Source: Arthrobacter_D sp015752045
GTDB taxonomy: Bacteria > Actinomycetota > Actinomycetes > Actinomycetales > Micrococcaceae
DNA length: 64,000 nt
Reading direction: 5' to 3'
Assembly (NCBI RefSeq): GCF_015752045.1
Contig: NZ_JADOUS010000002.1
Location: 372,001-436,000 of the forward strand
Shown piece after piece: positions 15,842-27,410 of the stretch; within the stretch, counting starts at the first letter, position 1, and each line of letters opens with the position of its first letter. The notes under the pieces are model-generated. The model saw only the letters and a program-made list of their open reading frames with translations, was not told the DNA's origin and ran no database searches. Both the position numbers and the translations under genes were made by a program.

Positions 15842-17380
15842 ATGAAGAACCACATCATCCTCGAGATGCGCTCCATCACGAAGGAGTTCCCGGGCGTCAA
15901 GGCCCTCGCGGACGTCTCGATCGAGGTCCGCGCCGGCGAGATCCACGCCATCTGCGGTGAGAACGGCGCCGGGAAGTCGACCCTCATGAAGGTCCTCTCG
16001 GGGCTCTACCCGTACGGCGACTACTCGGGCGACATCATCTTCCAGGGCGAGGAGGTCCGGTTCAAGGACATCCGCTCCAGTGAGGCCGCCGGCATCGTCA
16101 TCATCCACCAGGAGCTCGCCCTCATCCCCGAGCTCTCCATCGCGGAGAACATCTTCCTCGGCAACGAGCCCACCCGCTTCGGCGTCATCGACTGGGACCA
16201 CGTCAACCGGTCCACGCTGGAGCTCATGGCCCGCGTGGGCCTGAGCGAGGACCCGACCACCAAGATCAAGGACATCGGCGTCGGCAAGCAGCAGCTCGTC
16301 GAGATCGCCAAGGCGCTCAGCAAGTCGGTGAAGCTGCTCATCCTCGACGAGCCCACCGCAGCCCTGAACGAGTCCGACTCGCAGCACCTCCTGGACCTGA
16401 TGGCCGGCCTGCGGGCCAAGGGCATCAGCTGCATCATGATCTCCCACAAGCTCAACGAGATCGAGCAGATCGCCGACTCGATCACGATCATCCGCGACGG
16501 CAAGTCCATCGAGACCCTGCACGTCAAGGAGGACGGCGTCGACGAGGACCGCATCATCCGCGGGATGGTGGGCCGCTCGCTCGAATCCCGCTTCCCGGAG
16601 CACACCCCGAAGATCGGTGAGACCTTCTTCGAGGTGCGGAACTGGACCGTCGGACACCCCACCGTGCCCGACCGCCTGGTGTGCAAGAACTCGAACTTCA
16701 AGGTGCGGCGCGGCGAGATCGTCGGGTTCGCGGGGCTGATGGGCGCCGGGCGCACGGAGCTCGCGCGCTCGGTCTTCGGCCGCTCCTACGGCAACTTCAA
16801 ATCGGGCCAGATCGTCATGGACGGCAAGGAGATCACCCTCCGCTCGGTACCCCACGCGATCGACGCCGGCCTCGCCTACGTCACCGAGGACCGCAAGTCG
16901 CTCGGCCTCAACCTGCTGGACGACATCAAGACCACCACGGTGTCCGCGAACCTGAAGAAGATCACGCACGGGCTCGTCGTCGACCGGGACGAGGAGTTCC
17001 GGGTCGCCGAGGAGTACCGGAAGTCCCTGCGCACCAAGACGCCGAGCGTCAACGAGGGCGTCGCGAAACTCTCGGGTGGCAACCAGCAGAAGGTCGTCCT
17101 CGCGAAGTGGATGTTCACGGACCCCGAACTGCTGATCCTCGACGAGCCCACCCGCGGCATCGACGTGGGCGCCAAGTACGAGATCTACGGCATCATCCAG
17201 AAACTCGCCGACCAGGGGAAGGGCGTCATCGTCATCTCCTCCGAACTACCCGAACTGCTCGGCCTCTCGGACCGGATCTACACGATCTTCGAGGGCGCCA
17301 TCACCGGAGAAGTGGACCGCGAGCACGCGAACCAGGAATCCCTGATGAAACTCATGACCGCCAGCAGGAAATCCGCCTGA
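15842..17380 (+). CDS. mmsA: Multiple-monosaccharide ABC importer, ATPase (GguA/MmsA type)
   Basis: The 512-residue protein is a double-ATPase of the ribose/galactose class (CUT2). The first half has a full Walker A 'GENGAGKST' and 'LLILDEPTAALNE'. The second half has a degenerate Walker A ('GLMGAGRTE') and a strong signature 'LSGGNQQKVVLAKW' with 'LLILDEPTRGIDVG'. This asymmetry is normal for CUT2 ATPases. The permease follows after 24 bases and the binding protein after that. A GGGAG site precedes the ATG. It energises uptake of several sugars such as xylose, arabinose or galactose by family analogy. Confidence 0.95.
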   Translation: MKNHIILEMRSITKEFPGVKALADVSIEVRAGEIHAICGENGAGKSTLMKVLSGLYPYGDYSGDIIFQGEEVRFKDIRSSEAAGIVIIHQELALIPELSIAENIFLGNEPTRFGVIDWDHVNRSTLELMARVGLSEDPTTKIKDIGVGKQQLVEIAKALSKSVKLLILDEPTAALNESDSQHLLDLMAGLRAKGISCIMISHKLNEIEQIADSITIIRDGKSIETLHVKEDGVDEDRIIRGMVGRSLESRFPEHTPKIGETFFEVRNWTVGHPTVPDRLVCKNSNFKVRRGEIVGFAGLMGAGRTELARSVFGRSYGNFKSGQIVMDGKEITLRSVPHAIDAGLAYVTEDRKSLGLNLLDDIKTTTVSANLKKITHGLVVDRDEEFRVAEEYRKSLRTKTPSVNEGVAKLSGGNQQKVVLAKWMFTDPELLILDEPTRGIDVGAKYEIYGIIQKLADQGKGVIVISSELPELLGLSDRIYTIFEGAITGEVDREHANQESLMKLMTASRKSA

Positions 17381-17404
17381 CCCGACGCCCCTAGGAAAGA
17401 CACC

Positions 17405-18706
17405 ATGAATTCCCTCAAACAAATCTTCGGCGGGAACACCCGCCAATTCGGGATGATCTTCGCCCTGGTCGCGCTCGTCCTGTTCTTCCAGTGGCGCACG
17501 GGCGGCAAGATGCTCACGTCCGTGAACATGATGAACCTGTTCAACGGTAACTCGTACATCCTCATCCTCGCCATCGGGATGGTGCTCGTCATCATCGCGG
17601 GGCACATCGACCTCTCCGTCGGCTCCGTGGCCGCGTTCGTCGGCATCGTCGTCGCGATCGCGATGCGCGACTGGGGCATCCCCTGGTACCTCGGGGTGGT
17701 GCTCGGCCTGGCGCTCGGCGCGCTCATCGGGATGTGGCACGGCTTCTGGGTGGCCTATGTCGGCATCCCCGCGTTCATCGTGACCCTGTCCGGGATGCTC
17801 CTGTTCCGCGGCGCCAACCAGTCCGTGGGCAACTCCCTCACCGTCCCGGTCCCCGAGGGCTTCCGCTACCTCGGCGCCGGGTACCTGCCCGAGGTCGGCC
17901 CGAACATCGGCTACAACAACCTGACCGCGCTGATGGGCCTCGCCCTCGTGGCCTTCGTGATCTACAACGAGTTCCGGGGACGCCGCAAGCTGGAGAAGAT
18001 CAACGCCGACGTCCCCCCCATGTGGGTCCCCATCACCAAGGTGGTCCTGCTCTCCGCGGTCATCCTCTACGCGACCTACCTCTTCGCCACCGGGCGTCCA
18101 GGCACGTCCTTCCCCGTTCCCGGCCTGATCCTCGGCGTCCTCGTCATCGTCTACGCCTTCATCTCCAACAAGACCGTCGCCGGCCGCCACGTGTACGCCG
18201 TCGGTGGCAACCGCCACGCGGCGGAGCTGTCCGGCGTGCAGGGCAAGCGCGTGAACTTCATGGTCATGATGAACATGTCGATCCTCGCGGCCCTCGCCGG
18301 GATGATCTTCGTCGGCCGTTCCACCGCGTCCGGCCCGTCCGACGGCGTCGGCTGGGAGCTCGACGCGATCGCTGCCGTGTTCATCGGCGGCGCAGCCGTC
18401 ACGGGCGGCGTCGGCACCGTGGTCGGATCCATCATCGGAGGCCTCGTCATGGCCGTCCTGAACAACGGACTGCAGCTCCTCGGAGCCGGCGCGGACCAGA
18501 CCCAGATCATCAAGGGCCTGGTGCTGCTCATCGCCGTCGCCTTCGACGTCTACAGCAAGAACCAGGGCAGGCCGTCCATCATCGGCCTGATCACCCGGAG
18601 ATTCGGCGGAGGGGACGGCGGCAAGAAGGTCGACACCGAAGCACCTACCCCGGCACCGACCGAGCAGGCCGTCGGAACGAAGCAGGTCATCTCCCACGAC
18701 GTCTAG
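17405..18706 (+). CDS. mmsB: Multiple-monosaccharide ABC importer, permease (GguB/MmsB type)
   Basis: A CUT2 permease of 433 residues, longer than RbsC because of a central insertion ('NEFRGRRKLEKINADV') that is typical of GguB. About ten membrane segments are visible. The family signature is seen as 'IIAGHIDLSVGSV' and 'NRHAAELSGV' ahead of 'GGAAVTGGVGTVVGSIIGG'. The C-terminal 40 residues are polar and Pro/Thr rich. An AGGAAAG site precedes the ATG at 17405. Confidence 0.95.
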   Translation: MNSLKQIFGGNTRQFGMIFALVALVLFFQWRTGGKMLTSVNMMNLFNGNSYILILAIGMVLVIIAGHIDLSVGSVAAFVGIVVAIAMRDWGIPWYLGVVLGLALGALIGMWHGFWVAYVGIPAFIVTLSGMLLFRGANQSVGNSLTVPVPEGFRYLGAGYLPEVGPNIGYNNLTALMGLALVAFVIYNEFRGRRKLEKINADVPPMWVPITKVVLLSAVILYATYLFATGRPGTSFPVPGLILGVLVIVYAFISNKTVAGRHVYAVGGNRHAAELSGVQGKRVNFMVMMNMSILAALAGMIFVGRSTASGPSDGVGWELDAIAAVFIGGAAVTGGVGTVVGSIIGGLVMAVLNNGLQLLGAGADQTQIIKGLVLLIAVAFDVYSKNQGRPSIIGLITRRFGGGDGGKKVDTEAPTPAPTEQAVGTKQVISHDV

Positions 18707-18726
18707 GACCCGGCACACCCGGGTCC
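18706..18726 (+). promoter_or_regulatory. Hairpin between permease and binding-protein genes
   Basis: GGACCCGG (18706-18713) pairs with CCGGGTCC (18719-18726) around a five-base loop, starting within the mmsB stop codon. Such intercistronic hairpins before or after sugar-binding-protein genes often protect mRNA ends or cause partial termination, adjusting the ratio of binding protein to membrane subunits. Which applies here is not visible. Confidence 0.5.
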
Positions 18727-18770
18727 CGGCACCAGAGCTTTCCCCGTCCACCAGAAGCAAGAGAAAGAGA

Positions 18771-19871
18771 ATGAGAATGCGTACTTTCGCAAAATCCCTC
18801 GCAGCGATCGCTGCCATATCGGCGCTGGCGCTGACCGGATGCGGCCGCGAAGAAGCGGCTCCCTCTGCAGACGGCGAGACCGCCGCTGCAGGCTTCGAAG
18901 CAGGATCGGCCATCGGCGTCGCGCTCCCGCAGAAGACCTCGGAGAACTGGGTCCTCGCCGAGGAGCTCTTCAATGAGGGCCTGACCGAGGCCGGCTACGA
19001 TCCCGACGTGCAGTTCGCCAACGGCGGTGTCTCCGAGCAGCAGAACCAGATCAGCTCCATGATCACCAATGGTGTGAAGGTCCTGGTCGTCGGTGCCATC
19101 GACGGCGCCCAGCTCGGCACCCAGCTGCAGCAGGCCAAGGATGCCGGCATCACCGTCATCGCGTACGACCGCCTGCTGACCAACACGGAGAACGTGGACT
19201 ACTACGTGGCCTACGACAACTTCCAGGTCGGCGAGCTCCAGGGCCAGGCCCTGCTGGACGGCATGAAGGCCGCGAAGCCCGAGGGCCCCTACAACATCGA
19301 ACTGTTCGCCGGTTCGCCGGACGACGCCAATGCGAAGGTCTTCTTCGACGGCGCCATGAGCATCCTCCAGCCCGAGATCGACAACGGCAACCTCGTCGTC
19401 GTGTCCGGCCAGGAGACCTTCGACCAGGTCGTCACCCAGGGCTGGAAGGCGGAGAACGCCCAGAAGCGCATGGACACCCTGCTGTCCGGCAGCTACAGCT
19501 CGGAAGAGCTCGACGGCGTCCTCTCCCCCAACGACACGCTCGCCCGTGCGATCCTGACCTCGGTCGAGGGTGCCGGCAAGCCCATCCCGGTCGTCACCGG
19601 CCAGGACTCCGAGGTCGAATCCGTGAAGTCGATCATGGAGGGCAAGCAGTACTCCACGATCAACAAGGACACCCGCGCCCTCGTGGAACACGCCATCGTG
19701 ATGGTCAACGACCTGCAGGCCGGGAACGAACTCGAGATCAACGATCCCGACTCCTACGACAACGGCGTGAAGACGGTTCCCGCGTACCTGCTCGAGCCGC
19801 AGATCGTCACCAAGGAGAACGCAGCGGAGGCGTACGCCAACGACCCCACGCTGGCTCCCCTGACCCAGTAG
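18771..19871 (+). CDS. chvE: Multiple-monosaccharide ABC importer, substrate-binding lipoprotein (ChvE type)
   Basis: The 366-residue protein has a lipoprotein signal (lipobox 'LTGC' near residue 24) and a periplasmic-binding fold of the ribose class. ChvE-like features include 'GVALPQKTSENWVLAEELF', 'VIAYDRLLTNT' and 'SPNDTLARAI'. In a Gram-positive cell it would be tethered to the outer face of the membrane. A second ATG six bases downstream (18777) is an equal start candidate. It is the last gene of the operon, an unusual place for the binding protein, and it is followed by a perfect terminator. Confidence 0.94.
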   Translation: MRMRTFAKSLAAIAAISALALTGCGREEAAPSADGETAAAGFEAGSAIGVALPQKTSENWVLAEELFNEGLTEAGYDPDVQFANGGVSEQQNQISSMITNGVKVLVVGAIDGAQLGTQLQQAKDAGITVIAYDRLLTNTENVDYYVAYDNFQVGELQGQALLDGMKAAKPEGPYNIELFAGSPDDANAKVFFDGAMSILQPEIDNGNLVVVSGQETFDQVVTQGWKAENAQKRMDTLLSGSYSSEELDGVLSPNDTLARAILTSVEGAGKPIPVVTGQDSEVESVKSIMEGKQYSTINKDTRALVEHAIVMVNDLQAGNELEINDPDSYDNGVKTVPAYLLEPQIVTKENAAEAYANDPTLAPLTQ

Positions 19872-19903
19872 CACCCGCCCGGATCCTTCCGGGAGCAGGA
19901 CCC

Positions 19904-19933
19904 GAAGCGCCCCGGCCCCGGCCGGGGCGCTTC
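19904..19933 (+). terminator. Strong terminator after the sugar importer operon
   Basis: Perfect 13-bp stem (GAAGCGCCCCGGC with its complement) around a CCCG loop, 32 bases past the chvE stop. No T tract beyond TCGTCG follows, which is usual in high-GC actinomycetes. Confidence 0.85.
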
Positions 19934-19981
19934 GTCGTGCCGGGGATGGACGCAGCTCCGGCCAGCGGCAAGGATGGGTCC

Positions 19982-21061
19982 ATGAACCCACAGCACCGCA
20001 TCATCACTCCCCCCTGCGCCGGCGCCGGGGCTCCCAGCCCGGTCGTCGCCACCGGCCGGCCCCTGAAGTGGGGCGTGATCGCCACGGGCGGGATCGCGTC
20101 CAAGGTCACGCAGGACATCGCGCTGCTGGAGGACGCCGTGCTCCATGCGGTCAGTTCACGCAGTGCCGACAGCGCCGCCGCCTTCGCGGACCGCTTCGGG
20201 TTCGCCACGAGCTACGGCAACGACGGCGGCGTGGCCGGGTACCAGCGGCTCGTGGACGATCCGGAGGTCGACGTCGTCTACATCACCACACCGCACGGCC
20301 AGCACTACGCCGTCGCGAAGGCCGCCCTCACGGCGGGCAAGCACGTCCTGTGCGAGAAGCCCTTCACCATCAATGCCACCGAGGCGGAGGAACTCGCAGC
20401 CATCGCCGCTGACCGTGGGCTGTTCCTCATGGAAGCGGTCTGGACGCGCTTCCTGCCCAGCGTGAACCGCGCCTGGGAGATCATCCACTCCGGCGAGCTG
20501 GGCGACATCCGGTGGATACAGGCGGACCTCGGGTTCACCGCTCCGGAGGACCCGGCCAGCAGGCTCTGGGACCCGGCGGCCGGCGGCGGTGCGCTGCTGG
20601 ACCTCACGGTCTATCCGCTCACCTGGGCCCTGGGGTCCCTCGGCTTCCCCGACTCCGTGTCCGCCATCGGCACGCTCAACAGTGACGGCGTCGACCTGCA
20701 GAACGCCGTCACCCTGAGTTACGGGAGCGGCGCGTACGCCCAGCTCTCGTCGTCATTCATCGCCTCCTGCCCGGGCCAGGCGACGGTGTGCGGGTCCGGG
20801 GGCTGGCTGAAGACCGGTGGCGGGAACCTGCACAACCCGCAGGAACTGACGATCAAGGCCGGAGACGCGGACGCCCGCGTGGAGCACTTCGAGCAGGCCG
20901 GCGGCGGGTACACCTACGAACTGCGCGAGGTGACCCGCTGCATCCAGGAGGGCCTGACGGAGAGCCCGACGATGCCGATCGGCGACACCGTGAAGACCAT
21001 GCGCCTGCTCGACGGCGTACGCGCCCAGATCGGCCTGCGCTACGCGAACGACACGCACTGA
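19982..21061 (+). CDS. Gfo/Idh/MocA-family oxidoreductase
   Basis: A 359-residue NAD(P)-dependent sugar or inositol dehydrogenase-like protein. The N-terminal Rossmann domain begins 'KWGVIATGGIASKV', and the catalytic 'CEKPF' Lys is in place near residue 127. The C-terminal alpha/beta domain shows 'GGALLDLTVYPL', where the second catalytic residue is expected. The ATG at 19982 has an AAGGATGGG site; an upstream in-frame ATG is rejected. It stands behind the sugar importer but beyond its terminator, so it probably has its own promoter. The substrate is unknown. Confidence 0.9.
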   Translation: MNPQHRIITPPCAGAGAPSPVVATGRPLKWGVIATGGIASKVTQDIALLEDAVLHAVSSRSADSAAAFADRFGFATSYGNDGGVAGYQRLVDDPEVDVVYITTPHGQHYAVAKAALTAGKHVLCEKPFTINATEAEELAAIAADRGLFLMEAVWTRFLPSVNRAWEIIHSGELGDIRWIQADLGFTAPEDPASRLWDPAAGGGALLDLTVYPLTWALGSLGFPDSVSAIGTLNSDGVDLQNAVTLSYGSGAYAQLSSSFIASCPGQATVCGSGGWLKTGGGNLHNPQELTIKAGDADARVEHFEQAGGGYTYELREVTRCIQEGLTESPTMPIGDTVKTMRLLDGVRAQIGLRYANDTH

Positions 21062-21096
21062 CGGAGCCGGCACCGGAGAACGGGGCCTGACATGCA

Positions 21097-21132
21097 GAAG
21101 CCGGTGTACCGCGGAGGCGGTACACCGGCTTC
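21097..21132. terminator. Bidirectional terminator between the Gfo/Idh gene and icd
   Basis: Perfect 16-bp stem (arms 21097-21112 and 21117-21132, GAAGCCGGTGTACCGC and complement) around a GGAG loop. It lies between two convergent genes, 18 bases from the icd stop. Confidence 0.88.
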
Positions 21133-21149
21133 CGTGAAGAAGGAGGGGG

Positions 21150-23372
<2,223 letters not shown>

Positions 23373-23484
23373 GGGTTGGCGTCTCCCTGGTGCTCATGCG
23401 TTGTACGGGTGGTTGGGGGTTGCCCATCGGCTCTAACCTACCGAGCTTTTTCGGGCTTCGCCTAACGGCGGAGGCGGGGCGGCG

Positions 23485-25086
23485 TCAGTGGAAGAAGTGG
23501 CGCGCACCCGTCAGGTAGAGCGTGACGCCTGCTGCATTCGCGGCGTCGGTCACTTCCTGGTCGCGCACCGATCCGCCCGGCTGCACCACGGCGCGGACGC
23601 CGGCGTCGAGCAGGATCTGGAGGCCGTCGGCGAAGGGGAAGAAGGCATCCGACGCCGCCACGGACCCGCGGGCGCGCTCGGTTCCGCCGAGGGTGTTGGC
23701 CCGTTCGACGGCGAGCCGGCACGAGTCGACCCGGTTGACCTGGCCCATCCCGACGCCGACGGAGGCGCCGTCGCGCGCCAGCAGGATGGCGTTGGACTTG
23801 GCGGCACGGCATGCCTTCCAGGCGAAGGCCAGGTCCGCGAGGGTGGCGTCGTCGGCGGTGTCACCGGCGGCGAGCGTCCAGGTCGAGGGGTCGTCGCCGT
23901 CCGCGTCCAGGGCGTCGGCGACCTGCATGAGCACTCCCCCGGAGACCTGCCGGAACTCCACCGGGTTCCGCCCGTAGCCGTCCGGCAGGGTGAGGAGCCG
24001 GATGTTCTTCTTCTGGGACAGGATCTCCACGGCCTCGGCGGAGAACGACGGCGCGATCACGACCTCCGTGAAGATCTCCTTCACCGTACGGGCCATCCCC
24101 GCGGTGACCTCGCGGTTCGCGGCGATGACGCCACCGAACGCGGAGACCGGGTCGCAGGCGTGGGCCTTCGCGTGCGCGTCGGCGATCGGGTCCTCGGCGT
24201 CGGCGGATCCGATCGCGACGCCACACGGGTTGGCGTGCTTGATGATCGCGACGGCGGGCTCGTCGAAGTCGAAGGCCGCGCGCAGGGCGGCGTCCGCGTC
24301 GACGAAATTGTTGTAGCTCATGGCCTTGCCGTGCAGCTGGTCGGCCTGCGCGATGCCCGGCGTGGCACCCTTCTCCACGTACAGTGCGGCCTGCTGGTGC
24401 GGGTTCTCGCCGTAGCGCAGCACCTCGGACCGCTCGAGGGCGAGCCCCGCGTAGCCCGGCCACCGGACGTCGTCGTCCGTCTCGAACTGCTCCGCCGTCC
24501 AGGACGCGACGGCGGTGTCGTACGCGGCGGTGTGCGCGAAGGCCAGCGCGGCCAGCCGGCGTCGTGCCGCGAGGTCGAAGCCGCCCTCCGCGGCGGCGGT
24601 GACCACGTCGCCGTAGCGCGCGGGATCGACGACGACGGCGACCGACGGGTGGTTCTTCGCCGCGGACCGGACCATCGCGGGCCCGCCGATGTCGATCTGC
24701 TCGACGACGTCGTCGGGTTCCGCACCCGAGCGCACGGTCTCCACGAAGGGGTAGAGGTTCACGACCACGAGGTCGAACGCCTCGATGTCGAGTTCTGCGA
24801 GCTGGTCGATGTGCTCCTGGCGGCGACGGTCGGCGAGGATGCCGGCGTGGACCTTGGGGTGGAGGGTCTTCACGCGCCCGTCGAGGGTCTCCTGGAAGCC
24901 GGTCACCTCGGAGACCTCGGTGACGGGGACACCCGCGGCGGCGATGCGCTGCGCGGTCGAGCCCGTGGAGACGATGGTGACGCCCGCACGGTGCAGGCCC
25001 TGCGCCAGCTCCTCCAGGCCGGTCTTGTCGAACACCGAGATGAGTGCTCGGCGGATGGGGACACGGTCAAGGTGGGTCAGGCTCAC
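23485..25086 (-). CDS. purH: Bifunctional AICAR transformylase / IMP cyclohydrolase
   Basis: PurH carries out the last two steps of IMP synthesis, formylating AICAR with 10-formyl-THF and closing the ring. The 533-residue protein has an N-terminal cyclohydrolase domain ('RALISVFDKTGLEELAQGL', 'STGSTAQRI') and a C-terminal transformylase domain ('IIKHANPCGVA', with the catalytic Lys/His). The start is a GTG at 25086 with a GGAG site six bases upstream. purN is 6 kb away rather than adjacent as is usual in actinomycetes. The 10-formyl-THF it uses comes from folD. I found no ZTP riboswitch in its 210-base leader. Confidence 0.97.
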   Translation of the reverse strand: MSLTHLDRVPIRRALISVFDKTGLEELAQGLHRAGVTIVSTGSTAQRIAAAGVPVTEVSEVTGFQETLDGRVKTLHPKVHAGILADRRRQEHIDQLAELDIEAFDLVVVNLYPFVETVRSGAEPDDVVEQIDIGGPAMVRSAAKNHPSVAVVVDPARYGDVVTAAAEGGFDLAARRRLAALAFAHTAAYDTAVASWTAEQFETDDDVRWPGYAGLALERSEVLRYGENPHQQAALYVEKGATPGIAQADQLHGKAMSYNNFVDADAALRAAFDFDEPAVAIIKHANPCGVAIGSADAEDPIADAHAKAHACDPVSAFGGVIAANREVTAGMARTVKEIFTEVVIAPSFSAEAVEILSQKKNIRLLTLPDGYGRNPVEFRQVSGGVLMQVADALDADGDDPSTWTLAAGDTADDATLADLAFAWKACRAAKSNAILLARDGASVGVGMGQVNRVDSCRLAVERANTLGGTERARGSVAASDAFFPFADGLQILLDAGVRAVVQPGGSVRDQEVTDAANAAGVTLYLTGARHFFH

Positions 25087-25296
25087 GCAGATCTCCGTAG
25101 GTCGCTTCGCTGGGGTTCGCCCCCCAGTCTATAGGGGCGTCCGGCCGATACCCCTGGATGATCGCCGGCGCTCGAGAGGGCGGAAACGACCGGCCGAGGG
25201 GCCTTTTCCCGGTCATCCCTGCCGTCTCGGCACCTTCTCGGCACAGAATGATGCGTACAGTTCTCGCAGGACCCACGCCCCTCCCCCGAAGGCACC

Positions 25297-26649
25297 ATGA
25301 GCATCAATACGCAACTCCCCACCGGCGACCAGGTGGTGCAGGACCTGCCCTGGCGCTGGAAGGTCCAGGGGAAGATCTTCCTCATCGGCGGCCTCGGCTT
25401 CATGTTCGACGCCTGGGACGTCACCCTGAACGCCTACCTGATCCCGCTGCTGATCGGCGACTGGGGCCTCACCTCCGGCCAGGCCGCGTGGATCGCGACG
25501 TCGAACCTGATCGGGATGGCCGTCGGCGCCTTCGCGTGGGGATCCGTCGCGGACATCATCGGCCGCAAGAAGGCCTTCACCCTCACGCTGCTCGTCTTCG
25601 CTGTCTTCACGGTGCTCGGGGCGTTCTCGCCGGACATCGTCTGGTTCTGCGTATTCCGGTTCCTGGCCGGTTTCGGCCTCGGCGGCTGTATCCCCGTGGA
25701 CTACGCGCTCGTCGGCGAGTTCACGCCGCGGCGCCAGCGCGGCCGGGTCCTGACGGCGATGGACGCATGGTGGCCGATCGGCGCGTTCCTCTGCGGCGTG
25801 GTGACGACGGCGATCATCGCGCAGTTCGGCGACTGGCGGTACGCCATGCTCGTCATGGTGCTGCCGGCGCTCCTCGTGTTCTGGGTGCGGAGCAGCGTGC
25901 CCGAGTCGCCGCTGTACCTCGTGCAGCGCGGCCGGCGTGACGAGGCCCGGGCCGTCATCGACGACCTCGTAGCGAGGACCGGCGCCGACGAGCGGGAGTG
26001 GCGGCTGCCGGAGCCCGAGGACACGCCCCGGCTCTCGCTCGGCAGCATCTCCGGGCAGCTCACGGGTCTCTGGCGCTACAACTGGCGCATCACCCTGACG
26101 GCCTGGAGCCTGTTCCTGACCATCCTGCTCGTCTACTACGGGGCGCTGACGTGGATGCCGCGCATCCTCATCGCCTCGGGCTATGCGCAGTCCGTCGCGT
26201 TCATCACCACCACGTTCATGACCGGTGTCGGTTTCCTCGGCGTGATCGCCGCAGCCCTGCTGGTGGAGCGCGTGGGCCGCAAGTGGCTCCTGGCGATCAC
26301 CGGCCCGGGCTCGGCCGCGCTGCTCGTGGCCTTCGCGCTGACCCTGGACCTGCCGGCCGTCGCCACGGCCTGGCTGCTGGCGTTCGGCTTCGTGGTCCAG
26401 GTGGCGATCCCCGTGCTGTACACCTACGTCTCCGAGCTGTACCCCACCGAGCTGCGGGGCAGCGGGTTCGGCTGGGCATCGACCATCTCCCGTATCGGGG
26501 CGGGCCTGGTGCCGCTGATCTTCGGCACCCTGCTGTGGCCCGTGCTCGGCCTGCCGCTCACGTTCGCGCTCATCGGCGGCCTCGTGGTCCTCGCCGTCGT
26601 GTTCATGGCGTTCAACGCGCCCGAGACGAAGGCCGCCCGCCTGCGCTGA
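25297..26649 (+). CDS. MFS transporter, sugar-porter/NiaP-like
   Basis: A 450-residue, 12-helix major facilitator. The first helix has 'GFMFDAWDVTLNAYLIPLL' with acidic residues typical of the NiaP/aromatic-acid and sugar-porter branches. Motif A appears as 'GSVADIIGRKKAF' and again in the second half as 'VERVGRKW'; 'PESPLYLV' and 'YPTELRGSG' match the sugar-porter superfamily. The substrate (niacin, aromatic acid or sugar) is undecided. A GAAGG site precedes the ATG. The 210-base gap to divergent purH carries both promoters. Confidence 0.9.
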   Translation: MSINTQLPTGDQVVQDLPWRWKVQGKIFLIGGLGFMFDAWDVTLNAYLIPLLIGDWGLTSGQAAWIATSNLIGMAVGAFAWGSVADIIGRKKAFTLTLLVFAVFTVLGAFSPDIVWFCVFRFLAGFGLGGCIPVDYALVGEFTPRRQRGRVLTAMDAWWPIGAFLCGVVTTAIIAQFGDWRYAMLVMVLPALLVFWVRSSVPESPLYLVQRGRRDEARAVIDDLVARTGADEREWRLPEPEDTPRLSLGSISGQLTGLWRYNWRITLTAWSLFLTILLVYYGALTWMPRILIASGYAQSVAFITTTFMTGVGFLGVIAAALLVERVGRKWLLAITGPGSAALLVAFALTLDLPAVATAWLLAFGFVVQVAIPVLYTYVSELYPTELRGSGFGWASTISRIGAGLVPLIFGTLLWPVLGLPLTFALIGGLVVLAVVFMAFNAPETKAARLR

Positions 26650-26671
26650 CCTGCGCCGCCGGGCGGGAGGG

Positions 26672-26708
26672 ACGACGACGGGGTGCCGGGCGGGCACCCC
26701 GTCGTCGT
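26672..26708. terminator. Bidirectional terminator after the MFS gene
   Basis: Perfect 16-bp stem (arms 26672-26687 and 26693-26708, ACGACGACGGGGTGCC and complement) around a five-base loop, followed by TCCCC. It separates the convergent MFS and lipoprotein genes. Confidence 0.88.
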
Positions 26709-26730
26709 TCCCCTGCCTCGGTGTCCCGGG

Positions 26731-27333
26731 TCAGGACTCGGGCAGTTCCGCGTCGGGGGTCTCCTCGAGGGAGACGACTTTCCAGGCGCCGTCCATGAAT
26801 CGGACGGTCGCACTGTAGATGGTTCCCTCGGGAGAGAACGGGCGCTGCGTGACGATCGAGCCGTCGTCCCCGAACTCGGTGTACGCGTCCGGGTTGACGG
26901 GGATCAGGGCGACCACGTCGGAGCCCTCCACGACGTCCTCCTCCGGCGTGGTGAGGTAGACGTTCTCCACCTTGGGCTGCCCGCCGAGCACCCAGCCGCC
27001 GTCCTCGTAGAGGGACTGCAGCCGCTCCGCCTCGGCCTGCTCGCCCGCGGCACCGTCCACGAGTTCGAGCAGCGCGGCGTCGTCCCCGGTCTGGAGGACG
27101 TAGGCCTTCACGTCGAAGTAGTAGTAGAGGAAAGCCCGGGCGCCGTCGGCGGTCGCCTCCCCCATCAGGTCGTTGGTGGCGGGCTCCTGGATGTCCACGG
27201 CCGCGGCCGATGAACTGGCAGGCGACGGCGACGCCTCGGCCGGGGTGGCCGGCGCGGTCCCGGAGGTGCCGGCGCAGGCCGTGAGGGCCAGCAGGGTGAG
27301 GGCGGCGGTGGCCGCGCGGCGGGGGAAGGTCAT
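26731..27333 (-). CDS. Lipoprotein of unknown function (DUF6318-like)
   Basis: The 200-residue protein has a lipoprotein signal with lipobox 'LTAC' near residue 20, a Thr/Pro/Ala/Ser linker of about 25 residues and one globular domain. The domain contains 'FLYYYFDVKAYVLQTGD', then 'YEDGGWVLGGQPKVENVYL' and ends in 'RFMDGAWKVVSLEETPDAE'. This resembles the DUF6318 lipoproteins of Arthrobacter-type actinomycetes and a SnoaL/NTF2-like fold; I am not certain of the family. It is expected on the outer membrane face. It diverges from the amylase. Confidence 0.8.
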   Translation of the reverse strand: MTFPRRAATAALTLLALTACAGTSGTAPATPAEASPSPASSSAAAVDIQEPATNDLMGEATADGARAFLYYYFDVKAYVLQTGDDAALLELVDGAAGEQAEAERLQSLYEDGGWVLGGQPKVENVYLTTPEEDVVEGSDVVALIPVNPDAYTEFGDDGSIVTQRPFSPEGTIYSATVRFMDGAWKVVSLEETPDAELPES

Positions 27334-27360
27334 GGTGGTCCCAACGGTGCTCGACGGATC

Positions 27361-27383
27361 GGTAGTGGCCTGAGGCCACTACC
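27361..27383. repeat. Perfect 10-bp inverted repeat in the lipoprotein-amylase spacer
   Basis: GGTAGTGGCC, TGA, GGCCACTACC: arms 27361-27370 and 27374-27383. It lies 28 bases upstream of the lipoprotein start. It may be an operator for a dimeric regulator or a transcript hairpin; no T tract follows on either strand. Confidence 0.6.
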
Positions 27384-27410
27384 ACCCTACCGGTGCCAGA
27401 AATAGTTTTC

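Noticed and set aside
23373..23484. Terminator between purH and icd
   Set aside because: Only four-base stems with poor loops are visible; no convincing hairpin.
25087..25296. ZTP riboswitch before purH
   Set aside because: Looked for because purH is a usual target; the leader has a GACTGG but none of the other conserved elements in order.
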